From Ooceraea biroi (lineage: Eukaryota > Arthropoda > Insecta > Hymenoptera > Formicidae): DNA of 64,000 nucleotides. Shown piece by piece: positions 45,996 through 56,639 of the stretch (positions are counted from its first letter, which is position 1; the number at the start of each line of letters is the position of its first letter). The stretch covers positions 6,463,624 to 6,527,623 of the forward strand of contig NC_039507.1 of NCBI RefSeq assembly GCF_003672135.1. The letters are read 5' to 3'. The notes below the pieces were generated by a model, which made no database searches, was not told where the DNA came from, and saw only the letters and a list, made by a program, of their open reading frames with translations. The translations under genes and the position numbers were made by a program.

Positions 45996-46865
45996 TTAAG
46001 AATCTTGAAAGATTTCTTCGGTGTTCTTCCTACCGTTAAAATTTCTAGCATAATTTTTTGTAATTATTCTTTCCAGAGTCCTTCTACTGATCTGAGAAAG
46101 AGTTGTGCCACCTGATATGCTTAAAGTATTAACCTATCAAACAACGATGATAATTAATGTGTTAGTTTTATATGAAAAACATAAAGCAATAAAAAAAGAT
46201 AATCACAATACAAAAGAAAGAATTTCAAATTGTAGTGTTAGAATTTCAGTGTTCGAAACATAAAGTTTAAGTTTAACTTTAACACTATTTGACACTGATG
46301 AATAGATCAAATAAAGAGGACAACAGAAATAACAATTACCATGTACTCAAAATTTGTATTAGTATCCAAAAACCTTTCGAATTCTTCCAAATTTTCATCA
46401 CTGTCAACTGGAAGTTTAGGAACACCTTCCATATGAGATACTTTCGATAGTCGGAAGTGTACTATACGTTGCTTCACCATTGGAAGAAGTATATTCATAG
46501 AGTTTTCTAATGCTCCTAATTTTGTAATAATAACACGAAACAAATCTGAAAAGAACATGTAAGGTTTAGACAACTAAAAGTATTGAAAAAATAACAAAAT
46601 CTAACTTAGTTTGTTCGCAATCGATGCTAATCCGTGCTATTATGATTTTGTAAATATAAAAAAATCCTGTCAAAACCGTACCTGATGAGTGCCTAAGTGA
46701 AGTATTTAATGGAATGTCATGTAAGCACTGTGAAGACTCAGTTCCTCTTGACGAGGAACTTTTCGAACTTAGTACAATATTACAAGGTGAACGTCTTGGA
46801 GATGAACGTCTTGGAAATAAACATGATGGAGAAGAAATTGTTTTTGACGAAGGTGTACACGTCTT
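45996..46865 (-). CDS. DUF4806-domain protein, three exons recognised
   Basis: Exon 46,682-~46,865 reads PRRSSPRRSPCNIVLSSKSS with a Ser/Arg-rich linker, and joins at TCATCAG|gtacgg. Exon 46,340-46,545 (acceptor ttcttttcag) reads LFRVIITKLGALENSMNILL and, further on, PKLPVDSDENLEEFERFLD. Exon 45,996-46,133 reads VNTLSISGGTTLSQISRRTL, ending NFNGRKNTEEIFQDS and a stop. Phases agree at both joins. The 'LP.....EFE.FL' and 'SGG....SRR.L..I' blocks are those of DUF4806, a family of unknown function that is numerous in insects. An earlier exon is expected but not found, and the carboxy end is short, so the gene may be truncated. No frameshift is seen. Confidence 0.65.
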
Positions 46866-47157
46866 ATATTTTGATATAGTGCATATTTATTATCTATTAA
46901 GAATTTTATTTATTGAAACAATTTATCTGCGTTATTTAATTTGTCTTGCTTTCTTTACAATATCATGTGATATTGTTATGTCCGAAGTCTGCCCGAACAC
47001 GTAACAATATTTATAGGTTAAGAATATTCATGTCGAGATAACTTGTTTCAATAAATAAATTTCTTAATTAGGTAATAAATTCTCAATCATGTAATTAGAA
47101 TATATTAATAAATCAGTACACAATGCTTACCTTAATAAACTGGCTTTTCCCACCTTC

Positions 47158-47180
47158 TGTAGAGAGAGAGAGAGAGAGAG
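47158..47180. repeat. GA microsatellite
   Basis: Perfect (GA)n run of about 22 bases followed by gatgatgatg. Confidence 0.9.
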
Positions 47181-47824
47181 ATGATGATGAAATCGAGCCC
47201 AAGCCTAACTCTTCTTCTTTTTGCGGAACAGAACAGCTTTCCGTTCAAGGCAATAATGGGAAATAAGGTTAATAATTCAATTAACTAAAGCGCCGATACT
47301 CGCAAGATAGCCTAGGCACACACAAAAGAAAACCCGACTGCATAATACACGAACGTGTACAAACATGTGAGTTCCACTGCACTCGACAATTAACAGGCCG
47401 ATGCTTCGACGTTCGAATGTTTAGCGTAGAAGAAAACAATATATAGCCTTTTCTATCTCTTGTCTACCGATCATGCGAACGCGCGCTCGATGCCGGCGCG
47501 CGCAATAATTATGCTATTTTTCCGCGCAATGTAAATGTATAAATAAAAACATAAATTTAAAAATAAAATATGTACAACTGTTTTTGTTTCACTTACAAAA
47601 GAATCATCACATCATATGAATGGACATGACATATAATAATCATATAAAAGGATGTATGATACATAAATCATTTTCAATGAAAACATTTTTTTAATAGCTT
47701 TTACGTAATTATAACAAACAAAATCTCTATATATCCAACACTTTTTGAAATTTGCCAAGATAAAATTCATATAATTATAGAAATTAATCTTTGCATTTCA
47801 AAGTGTAAAATTATGTATACTTAA

Positions 47825-47849
47825 GCACACACACACACACACACACACT
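47825..47849. repeat. CA microsatellite
   Basis: Perfect (CA)n run of about 25 bases in an otherwise AT-rich non-coding stretch (47,200-48,160), in which nothing else was recognised. Confidence 0.9.
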
Positions 47850-48242
47850 TGTGTTGATTTTTGTCTCTTGTTCCATAATCGAGTACATTGAAACGATGTA
47901 AACTAATTAATACTCACAAATTAAACAGAAATAATTAATACTCACAAATTAAGAAGAACTTAAGAAATTATTATTCTTTCTATATTAATTATATAATTTC
48001 GAATCAATTTAATAAAATTAATTTTTCGTTTCTGTGGAAACGTGAAAAATAGGTTGTTGAAATTTAGGTCTAGAAACGGTTTCTATTTAAACCGTTTCTC
48101 AAATGGTACTTTATGTTTCTTAGACATTAGATACGTCTAAGAAACATATATTAGGCTAACATGTGCTGCCTGGGATATAATAGAACATAAATGTAAACCA
48201 CTAAAAACGACCAATTCCTAAGATCTATTTTTAATTTAAACA

Positions 48243-49045
48243 TTAGTCATTTGTTAAAAAATATCGGCGCAGGAGAGTGGCTGGGAAAAGGATGGGATAT
48301 AGGTGTCCTCTGACAATAAGAGGGATCCCGACGGTTGGGTCGGTGTGCCGAAGAGCGGCCCTGAGAGAGGGAATGGGAAAGAAGTCGGGGTCTATCACAA
48401 TGGCATTAGGTGGTAGAGGGTGTGTGACTGGAGGGAAGATGTGGAGAAATCGCTCTCCTAGAGTTACCAGTGAACGCTGGATGAACTCTTCGACTATGAC
48501 GTCGTCCCCGACGGGCGACGGAGAACGAGGAAGAGAAGGAGAATTTGAAAAATTCTCCAAATTGCCAGGTTGCACGGGCATAGGAATAGCGAAGTCTCAG
48601 ATAGCGAAAAATAACATGAAGGTGGTGTAAGTGAGGAAGGAGGAGGAGATAAAGAGAGAGAGACGCTTGAAGGGGTTGAAGGACGCGAAGAGGAGCGCGA
48701 AGAAGAAACGGAGGGTGCGAAAGAGGAGACGCTTGAAGAGACAGAGAACGGGGAAGGTGTTCGGAGTAGGGGTTCCAGTATTTGAACGGAAGAATCAGGA
48801 GATGCTCGATGTGAAGTGGAAGAAACTGTTTGTACGGAAAGGGCAGGGGAAGGAGGCCGAAAAGGATCTAATATTATGACCGATGAACTAGTAGAACACG
48901 CTGAGGGGGGCCGCGGATCGATCTCGGTCGCGTTCTTTTTACGCGGTGGCTCCGTCGTTGGATGGCCCCCAGGAAACGACCCTTGGTCGTTGCTAGATGG
49001 TCCAGCAGAGGGAGACGGACTGCGTGATCTTTTGCCGGAAAACAC
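48243..49045 (-). pseudogene. Ser/Pro-rich ORF of unknown function, one frameshift
   Basis: Starts MFSGKRSRSPSPSAGPSSND at 49,045 and is dominated by Ser and Pro, with short internal echoes (SSSVIILDPFRPPSP and DSSVQILEPLLRTPSP). Near 48,590-48,620 the sensible reading shifts to another frame, which continues GNLENFSNSPSLPRSPSPVG, VEEFIQRSLVTLGERFLHIF and ends YFLTND at 48,243. If joined it would be about 265 residues. GC content and codon quality are above the surroundings. I do not recognise a family. It could be a host fragment or a transposon accessory protein. Confidence 0.45.
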
Positions 49046-49267
49046 TTAAAAGGGGCAAACGGAATGAGTCCGGGAGAAAGTGGATAGAAAAGGGGTAAAA
49101 GAGAGCTGAAGGATAAATGTGAATGAGAATTGTCGATGAACAAACAAAAGGAGAAAAGAAAAACAAAAGAAAAATAAGGAGTGACAGTTCTGAAAAAAAT
49201 CGCTCACTTGTTTGAAGGTGTGCGAAGAAACTTCGAAAATTCGATTGTGCCAATGAACTGCCGTGCA

Positions 49268-49312
49268 GAAATTCCTAATCTGCTTGATTCTGTAAAGCAG
49301 ATTAGGAATTTC
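49268..49312. repeat. Perfect 18-bp hairpin with 9-base loop
   Basis: gaaattcctaatctgctt (49,268-49,285) and its exact complement (49,295-49,312) flank gattctgta. Followed by a T-rich run (tcttttttatt). Isolated; function unknown. Confidence 0.8.
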
Positions 49313-49590
49313 TTTTTTATTACGCTTCTAAAGGCACTTTTAAAAGATTCATTATATTCCTTTAGTTTATTCCGAGACTGCTGGGGTGCAATTTTGTGCG
49401 TACAACTTGCCAAATTTTTATAAAAAGCATTTTAAGTTTAAATTTTATGCAAATGGCAACACTGTTTTACTAGCAACTCCAGCATCCCCTTAAAGATAAC
49501 AGTATCCTATTTGGTAATCTTCTGTTTGGAAATCGCGTGGCGTATTCACAGTGAGCAGCATTAATATTTCCGTTACAAAATCTATATAAA

Positions 49591-50202
49591 CCCATACAGT
49601 ACCGGAAGATTGCAGAAACGTTGCAGAAATCTTACATTGAAAGATTGCAATATTGCATGGCAGTTGCGAAATGTCTCTGCAATGTGCTGCAACATTGCAG
49701 TAACGTTGAAATGTCCGCCCTAGGAAACATTGCAATGAAACATTGCAGCAACATTGAAATGTGTGCTCCCAGAAACATTGCAAAAAATATAATAGTATAG
49801 TAAAAGAGAGTAATTTATATTGGTCCAATATTATAAAGTAATCTGTTTTTTAGCTAATACTTAATTATGATTAAATGGGCAAATTTAATGACTTCAGATG
49901 CTTGCGGCGTGCGTGGACGTTGTCCATGGGAACCTCTGCCGCAAGTGCAAAAATTCTCAGAAAAGTTATTATCATGCCAAGGCACGTACTTATATAACTG
50001 TCAAGCTAAATCTTAACGTCGAGTAAGAACTCGACATATGCACCACCTAGTGGTGCGGAGCGAAAACGCATACAGCTTTGCAGGATCATTTCGGTGCAAT
50101 ATTGCAATTGTATATCTCTGTAATATCTCTGCAAAATTACATTGCAACTTGTAATGTTGCCACATTCCTACAATAAAACTGGAAGCTTATGTGCTGTATG
50201 GG
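49591..50202. mobile_element. CCCATACAGCAC element (arm B)
   Basis: Mirror of 25,581-26,192; positions sum to about 75,783. It starts cccatacagtacc, one base off the consensus terminus, and ends gtgctgtatggg. The interior has the same gcaacattgcag words. It marks the inner limit of the arm A/arm B duplication. Confidence 0.7.
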
Positions 50203-52242
50203 AATATACAATGTCTGTCAATGACCTATAAACCAAAAAAAGTGATATTTCGATTATCTTCAATCCTATACTTCTGTAGCTTAAAAAGTCAATATATCTT
50301 GAACAAAGCGCTTGCGAGCATACTTCCAGAGGAAAATGTTTTGTTTTGAAGTCCTCATTATAGTTTTAAGTTTACGAAAATCATATTTTAAGTTCGACCA
50401 TTTATCGCGGGAGGATCCTATTGTAGTAATATAGTAATTATATATGTGTATAGTAAATATATATAATTCAGAATAACACAATGTATTTAAAACACTTTGT
50501 TTATACATTCTTGAATATAACATGCCCGCTTGAATGGAAATAGATTCTGGCTTGCGGGAATAGCTAGGTACCATGCACTTTGTACCTCGGCTAAACAGTT
50601 CAAATAGTTCCATCTCCTTATCAAATCATCATCCACTGACCATCCTATTATCACGTGTGGCATTTTATGGCATTTTACTTCTGGATGAGTTTTGTCGGTA
50701 CAAATACATGTCACTATCATTCCAACTGCGAATTTCATTTCAGCCTTCCTCTTCTTTGGTTTGGGTGTGTATTATATACATTCTTCTCTTAAGTCACACT
50801 AGAATGTACAAAATAATTACCGATAATAAATACTTATCTTATAATTTTTATTATAAGAATATTATAATTAATTACTTATAAAAACTTAATTACTTTCACA
50901 TACGACACATCCGCAAAAAAGATAATCTCTTCAAAGGAGGCAAATTGGAATACAAGTACTCTTGTACTGTCTTCATGACTAAATAACAACCATTTTTAAT
51001 GAGATAAGGTACTAAGGAAATTCTATTAGACGTAAGTCTATCGTCCCAAACGTCCGCCAGCTGGGTAAATATGATGCAGAATCACGACTAGGATCTATAT
51101 CTTTGTACATTACTTTTAAACAGTTGTCTTTTGCCTCTCCCATTATCTTGCACAAGAAGATCTTTCTCGGAATGTCGTCGTGATGTAAAGTAACATATAA
51201 TTATACGCAGAATATTATACTTATAGTTTCTTGTTTTATGCATATGTGTAATCTTTATGTATCACACACACAATAGGTATGCGCGGACATACCGTATATT
51301 GATAATCTATAACCCTTATTGCCTTTCGTGATACATCGATTTGTCTTCTTGCATAGCACGTAACACTAAATTCATTCTGCACATATGTGGAAACACGAAA
51401 TTTACTTATTGTGGAAATGTTTTTATCTGCAGATATATTATTTGACAAATATGTGACAATTACACTTATCTCAAGACATATTGATACTCCTACCCAAGGA
51501 ACACACTGAAGTCAAGAAAGAGTCAAAATGACTTTATTTTGATTCGAAATAGCCATGATTTTCCATGTGACGAAAATTTGATTTATCATGATATCATCAC
51601 ATACGCTGCTCAGTGATGAAAAAATGATCGATTTTACGCTGGCCCTGTAAATTTATAGTAATGTGAAAATGATTTGAAAATGATAAAAAATTCTCAAAAT
51701 TATATATTCCCGTCAAACACAAAATATAACTATTATATATAACACAGAAGTAACACGTAATATAACAACTGTTATATGTTATTAATGTTGAGGTTGCATA
51801 ATTTACTTTGTAACTGCAATATAACTGCGTTATAAAACTGTTATATTGCTCTGTTATACATTGGTTATAATAATATAACAGTAATATAACTGAAATATGC
51901 GATATTATATAACTGTAAATTTTGCATATTATGTCTATGTTATATATCATTTTTAACATTCAGATGTCGAGTTGTCCGGTAGATGGCTTCGTTTCTCGCA
52001 TGCAAAATATAATACAAAATATATATAGGAACGGTGATCACGGCAGGGCATAACTTGTATCGTAAGTCCATTTCTACGATAAAGTGTGGTACATTTTTGA
52101 ACGAATAATAAATAAGAGGAAAGTACGAAATTGTACATAACGTTTAGGAAAATAAATTAAACATGCACCTGTAGTTGTAGAGAGAGGAAGAAAGAATAAA
52201 TAATATATATTCCATTTATATAACATTTAAATAACATTTTAG

Positions 52243-53140
52243 GGTAATTATGTACTTTAACGGACCAACCTCCGATGACCTTGACCTTGACATATGTTGT
52301 CAAGGTCACCCTCCTGAGTGACCTTGAAGAGGTTTTAGCCGTCGCTCGTTGTTTGTTAAAAAGTTATTAACAAAAATGTTTACTGAATAAAGCATAAGTC
52401 TACGATACCATATACGTTTACGAAAGAGTATATTTGATGGAATTTCAGCTTAAATCAGAAATAGGTTTGGGTTAGGTTATATTTTCCGAAACTGGAGCCT
52501 CGGACACATACGCTCGTTTTCAGCCCGCTTCGCGGGAGGGCAGGGGAAGGGGCATTGCCCCTCCCCCGCCGGAATCCGTGGCGTGTACCAGGTGATCAAA
52601 ATCTGCACGGTGAAATCTGTTACACTGGCCCAGCGTTAGGTTAGATTAGGTTAAGTTAAAGCAGAGAATACTTTGTATTAACTGTTTGTGCTTTTGATTA
52701 AAGTGAAGAATACTTTGTACTTATATTAAAGAAACTATTCTATATATTAACAATTCACTGCTTTAAATGACTTTCCTTTCTTCGTTCATATACATATTCG
52801 TCGTTTATATTTTTCAATATTCAATATTCTTTCAAAATAACTACTATATTTTCGAAATTTCTTTGGTTAATAACTTTTTCATAAACAACGATCGACGACT
52901 AAAACCTAGTGCGGGTTATTCGGGAAGGTAACCTTTGTAATATATGTCAGTATCATGCTTCACGTGGACAGCTAAAAATTCGTGCGAAATCATTAAACTT
53001 TCTTTGTTTATAACTTTTTAACAAACAATGAACGACGGCTAAAACTTCTTCAAGGTCACTCAGGAGGGTGACCTTGACAACATATGTCAAGGTCAAGGTC
53101 AAGGTCATCGGGGCTGGGTCCGTTAAAGTACATAATTACC
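52243..53140. mobile_element. 898-bp element with ~120-bp terminal inverted repeats
   Basis: ggtaattatgtactttaacg at 52,243 is mirrored exactly at 53,121-53,140, and pairing continues through the ccttgaccttgacatatg segment to ttgttaaaaag. Interior: a GC-rich block with cagcccgcttcgcgggagg near 52,520, then TTAGG-like words (52,630-52,655). No ORF. It sits in an intron of the FBXO21-like gene. The truncated arm A copy is at 22,992-23,540. Confidence 0.8.
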
Positions 53141-53159
53141 AACACTTTATATAGAAAGC

Positions 53160-53507
53160 GCAATACACTGAAGAGGTGCCGTTGACTCATTTGAATTTAC
53201 CGGGTGTTCATATACATTCGCTACAGCAGCCAATCATCTCTTGCTGGTTTGCTACTTCCGGAAGAGTAGCCATCGTGTCATTTCTTGCCGCGCATTTGTA
53301 ATGGCCCTTGTGTGCAATGCGCAATGTGCAACGGCAACGGTATTATTTCCCGCTATTCAACGAATGTTTGTGAAATTGCGAACCTTGTATTATAAGTCTT
53401 GTGAAAGCAGTGCTATTAATTGCAGTAATATATAATAATAGTAAAAGAATCTTCCACAGTAATTGAAATAATATTCTTTCGTTAAGATGGACGATACTGC
53501 AAAACAA
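53160..53507 (+). CDS. Possible promoter, 5' UTR and first coding exon of an unidentified gene
   Basis: A less AT-rich stretch holds acttccggaag (53,265, ETS-like) and is followed by ATG at 53,487 in a fair context (ttaagATGG), coding for MDDTAKQ and ending at a strong 5' splice site (CAA|gtaagt at 53,508). No downstream exon was recognised on the plus strand, so identity is unknown. It lies inside an intron of the opposite-strand FBXO21-like gene. It may be another host fragment (a duplicated promoter). Confidence 0.35.
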
Positions 53508-53717
53508 GTAAGTATATTATATAGCCGTGCATTACGATATTTTACTTATGTTGTGTTTAACTTTTGTTTATATTCTGTATTTAACTTTGAAGAAAGCTCA
53601 AGTTAACATTAAGGAAAAATTTATCCATGCATTTCATGACTTACAGACAGCAAACAGGTTATGTTAGGTTAGATTAGCATTCTTCTTATATATTGTAAAA
53701 CATAAAAAACTCGTATA

Positions 53718-53872
53718 GGGCCGCGAAGCACAGACAATTGCATAATGTAAATAATCATCACTCATAGAATCCTTCAGTTGCTATCTTCAGGATTGTCACC
53801 CTGAAGATAGAAATGAAGGATTCTAATTAGTTGATTCTCTTATGCATTATGCAAAAGTCTGTGCTCCGGCTC
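53718..53872. mobile_element. Hairpin MITE, ~70-bp arms
   Basis: agcacagacaattgcataatg (53,727) faces cattatgcaaaagtctgtgct (to 53,865), and aatccttcagttgctatcttcagg faces the matching ccctgaagatagaaatgaagg, with a 7-base loop. Outer words gggccg and cggctct extend it. No ORF. Confidence 0.75.
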
Positions 53873-55628
53873 TTAGACCGCTTTGGTTCCTATATTACTA
53901 CAATAGGATGTCTTTTTGATGTTTTCTTGACGTCAAAATGATGTCATTTTGACTGCGTTGTGTTCCTTGGGTAATAAAAAGTTTTATGTAAAACTAAATA
54001 AAATATTCATATACACAATGAATCCTAGTATTCTTTGCTATATATAGATATATACTTATGATGAAAAAAATATATTAGTGAATCTTATGTTTAAAAGAAA
54101 GAAAAGAAAACTGCAGGAACTTTCAGGAAATGAAATTTCTTTACGTATAACCTTATTGAGGTACCTTTTCCAATTCATCTACGAACTTAAATACATCTTT
54201 GTTTCCTGTCATATAAAGAGTCCGTAAGATAGACAAGCATTCGTCTACCAGGTATAGAAACCTTCGCATCCACCTTCTATCTGTTTCAACCATTTCTTGG
54301 TTGGAATCGTTACAATTTCTATTATAATAATTAAGATAATTATCCCGCTTCAAATACATTGTTTTCTTATAATGGGAACTCAAACTTATCATCAGCTAAA
54401 ACGAACATTGCATTCATAAATTAAACTAAGATTACAAAAATTTGGAAAATAAAGAATTGTTTTGAAATTAGAAGCGAATTACTCTTTAATGTGTCAGTAC
54501 TTTAACATATCTATGCTAACTTGCTTGTGACCAATTATCTTATCGTTAATTTTAGGAATTGTTATTTAGTAGAATTAATATACATGACATATACATGAAA
54601 AATTACCGTTAACAAATTTATTCTGGGATATCTGTCAAAACTTATGAGACATTCTAAAGCAGAATTAGAAATTGTGGACCAGTTATCTTTATTCAGAATG
54701 GCTCCACCGTCATCGAGACAAATATAAAGACACTCTTCGTCATTCGAGTTTGTTACATTACTGCAATAAAATAATAAAACAGTATATACACGACAAAAAT
54801 GGAAATGTAGAAAAGGTATGAGTAATTGAAATTATAATTAGGTTAACCATTTTGGGTTCCATCTTAATAACCATTCATTTCGATAGGTAACAGCCAGGCC
54901 CGGAACAACACGATCAGATACAAGATCACAATATATGCCAAGTCTTCTTGCAACGCTCTGAAATATGACTATCAGCGGTACAATGCGGTCTTTATACTCC
55001 TGTCATAATTTAAGAAACAAAAATATTAACATTTATAAGAAATAATAAATATGAAGCTATAGATATAGCATAAGCTGATCATAATGTATTATATTATAAA
55101 CTATAACTTACGAACTTAATCATAAATAGGTATTGTCGAAAGAGATCTGATTTCAAAGAATGTACAACTGCGTCAAAGTTTGATTTATGCAAGAGTATAT
55201 TGAAAAGAATATCTATAATCTGTCTTCCCTCGCTGTTGTTCCATTGATTTTCATAGATATTATTGTATTTCCACCTCGAGAACTGTTCGCGAGATGCCGA
55301 GAATATTGGATGCTTGGGATTCTCAACTTTAAGGCGCTTTATAACCTGTTGTGCGATATTATCCAGATCCATATCTATATGCGAGCAAGAGACATTTTTC
55401 TCCGGATGAAACCATTGTATGATAAAAGTTATCACCTCTTCCAATAGCTGGTGTTTGGGAGGGCGATTTATAAATTCCTGCCATACGGTTTCTAGATGAT
55501 GATGCCTTAAATATGGTAGAAGGATTCTTCCGTAATAAATATTTGTCAGGTCATCCTTATATCCACTAAAAATTAATACTTTGTATACTAACTATATTAT
55601 TAATGTTTCATCTCTTTACTACATAGGA

Positions 55629-55790
55629 TCCCATACAGCACAGATGCTTGCACCAACATTGCAGCAACGTTGCAACGTTGCAAATTGCAATGCAACAGTA
55701 CAAAGACATTGCAGAAATATATATCCGCAAAATACCAGCACACTTGTAGCAACATGACATTAATATTTCGGAAACATTGCACAATCAAAA
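55629..55790. mobile_element. CCCATACAGCAC element fragment
   Basis: Starts cccatacagcacagatgc and runs through gcagcaacgttgcaacg-type words before fading out. One end only. Confidence 0.5.
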
Positions 55791-56245
55791 TTTGTAATTA
55801 ATTAATATTAATAATTCATTTTATTAAAACATTGGAGTCCTCCTATCCTAACGAGATTCGTTCAAATCTATTCGACCAATGATGTGTGATGACCAGAATC
55901 TGAGCTCGGTAATATGCACATGCGGTGTTTGTCTCTTTCGACTATCTAAAGAACATGGTGGTTGTACGACGCGAGCATCATTCTAAAAGAAAGTAGTTAC
56001 GTAAAAGAAAACGGTAAGTACTTTTTTTATAATATTATGTCTAATTATAGCACTTGTGTGCTGTTAAAATCTTGTATCTATTAATTATATAATAGATAAT
56101 TATATAATAGATTAATTATATAATAGAGAATCACTCTATTTGCCTATCTCACGGTTTATATCACTATAACCTCAAAATTATGGAAATTCATTAGAAAACT
56201 GCATATTAATAGTTGTAATATTTTTAATAACTTTTTCTGTTATAG
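55791..56245. other. Intergenic and intron-like, contains a putative 5' splice site
   Basis: aaaacg|gtaagtac at 56,012-56,019 could be the donor before the FLYWCH-like exon at 56,246. A three-fold ttaattatataatagat repeat (56,078-56,128) is the equivalent of the site where mariner inserted in arm A. Otherwise nothing is seen. Confidence 0.4.
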
Positions 56246-56345
56246 AAGCTGTTCGTGAAGTACACAATCATGCCACTGATGCAGAAATCGCTGAATGCAT
56301 TTCCAAGTGGCTTGCTCAAGCTCCGGTTAGGATTGAGAGATCAAA
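56246..56345 (+). CDS. FLYWCH-like exon (arm B)
   Basis: Acceptor ttttctgttatag and donor aaa|gtatgt bracket an open exon reading AVREVHNHATDAEIAECI and SKWLAQAPVRIERSK. The HNH-containing phrase followed by acidic residues is like the end of FLYWCH fingers. Neighbouring exons were not identified. The arm A copy has a stop in the same exon, so at least that copy is dead. Confidence 0.35.
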
Positions 56346-56639
56346 GTATGTGATTTTACATATAATTCTATACATACTTGCAGTATGTATATTTTTATGT
56401 AATTTTATTCTAATATATGAATTTAAATTCCTATTTTACTTTTACAGCAACATACAAACAAAAACGAAGAAGATTCAATTATTTAATTAAAGGAAAAATA
56501 TTTTAACATAATTAAAGGAAAAATAATATCTCAAGAAGAGGATTTTTAGGTTTTTTATAAAGAACAGTTACTTTTTTATACCAAAAATAGAGAAAATGTT
56601 TATTTCATTTTTTATTACAATTGTTATATTACATATAAC

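Larger units (their letters stand above)
43815..48174. mobile_element. Region between CCCAGGCAGCACA inverted termini (possible 4.36-kb element)
   Basis: cccaggcagcaca at 43,815 is mirrored by tgtgctgcctggg ending at 48,174. Inside lie a ~52-bp hairpin (44,023-44,142), a DUF4806 gene on the minus strand and simple repeats. Only the outer ~13 bases match between ends, and no target duplication is evident. The two termini may instead belong to two separate MITEs of one family; the composite reading is speculative. Confidence 0.35.
50487..55565 (-). pseudogene. FBXO21-like gene, six 3' exons with nonsense codon in the last
   Basis: Exons: 55,565-55,112 (YYGRILLPYLRHHHLETVWQ; QVIKRLKVENPKHPIF), 54,999-54,848 (IVIFQSVARRLGIYCDLVSD; NEWLLRWNPK), 54,760-54,607 (NDEECLYICLDDGGAIL), 54,395-54,165 (DECLSILRTLYMTGNKDVFK), ~51,060-50,900, and 50,798-50,487 (MKFAVGMIVT; HVIIGWSVDDDL). 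Splice sites and phases join (AAATG|T AAT). The order of transglutaminase-like/SirB1 domain then YccV domain is that of F-box protein 21, a substrate receptor of SCF ubiquitin ligases. F-box exons are missing. TAA at 50,772-50,774 (AAA in arm A) truncates the YccV exon in one splicing reading and lies downstream of the alternative acceptor too. A TIR element sits in intron 4. Confidence 0.8.

Noticed and set aside
46697..47004. 96-codon plus-strand ORF beginning MSCKHCEDSVPLDEELFELS
   Set aside because: It overlaps the first recognised DUF4806 exon on the minus strand, which has splice support and a compositionally typical Ser/Arg-rich linker.
52630..52655. TTAGG-like run as a telomere
   Set aside because: Only about four imperfect units inside a transposable element; at most an interstitial chance motif. 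Similar words at 23,160 and 53,655 are equally short.
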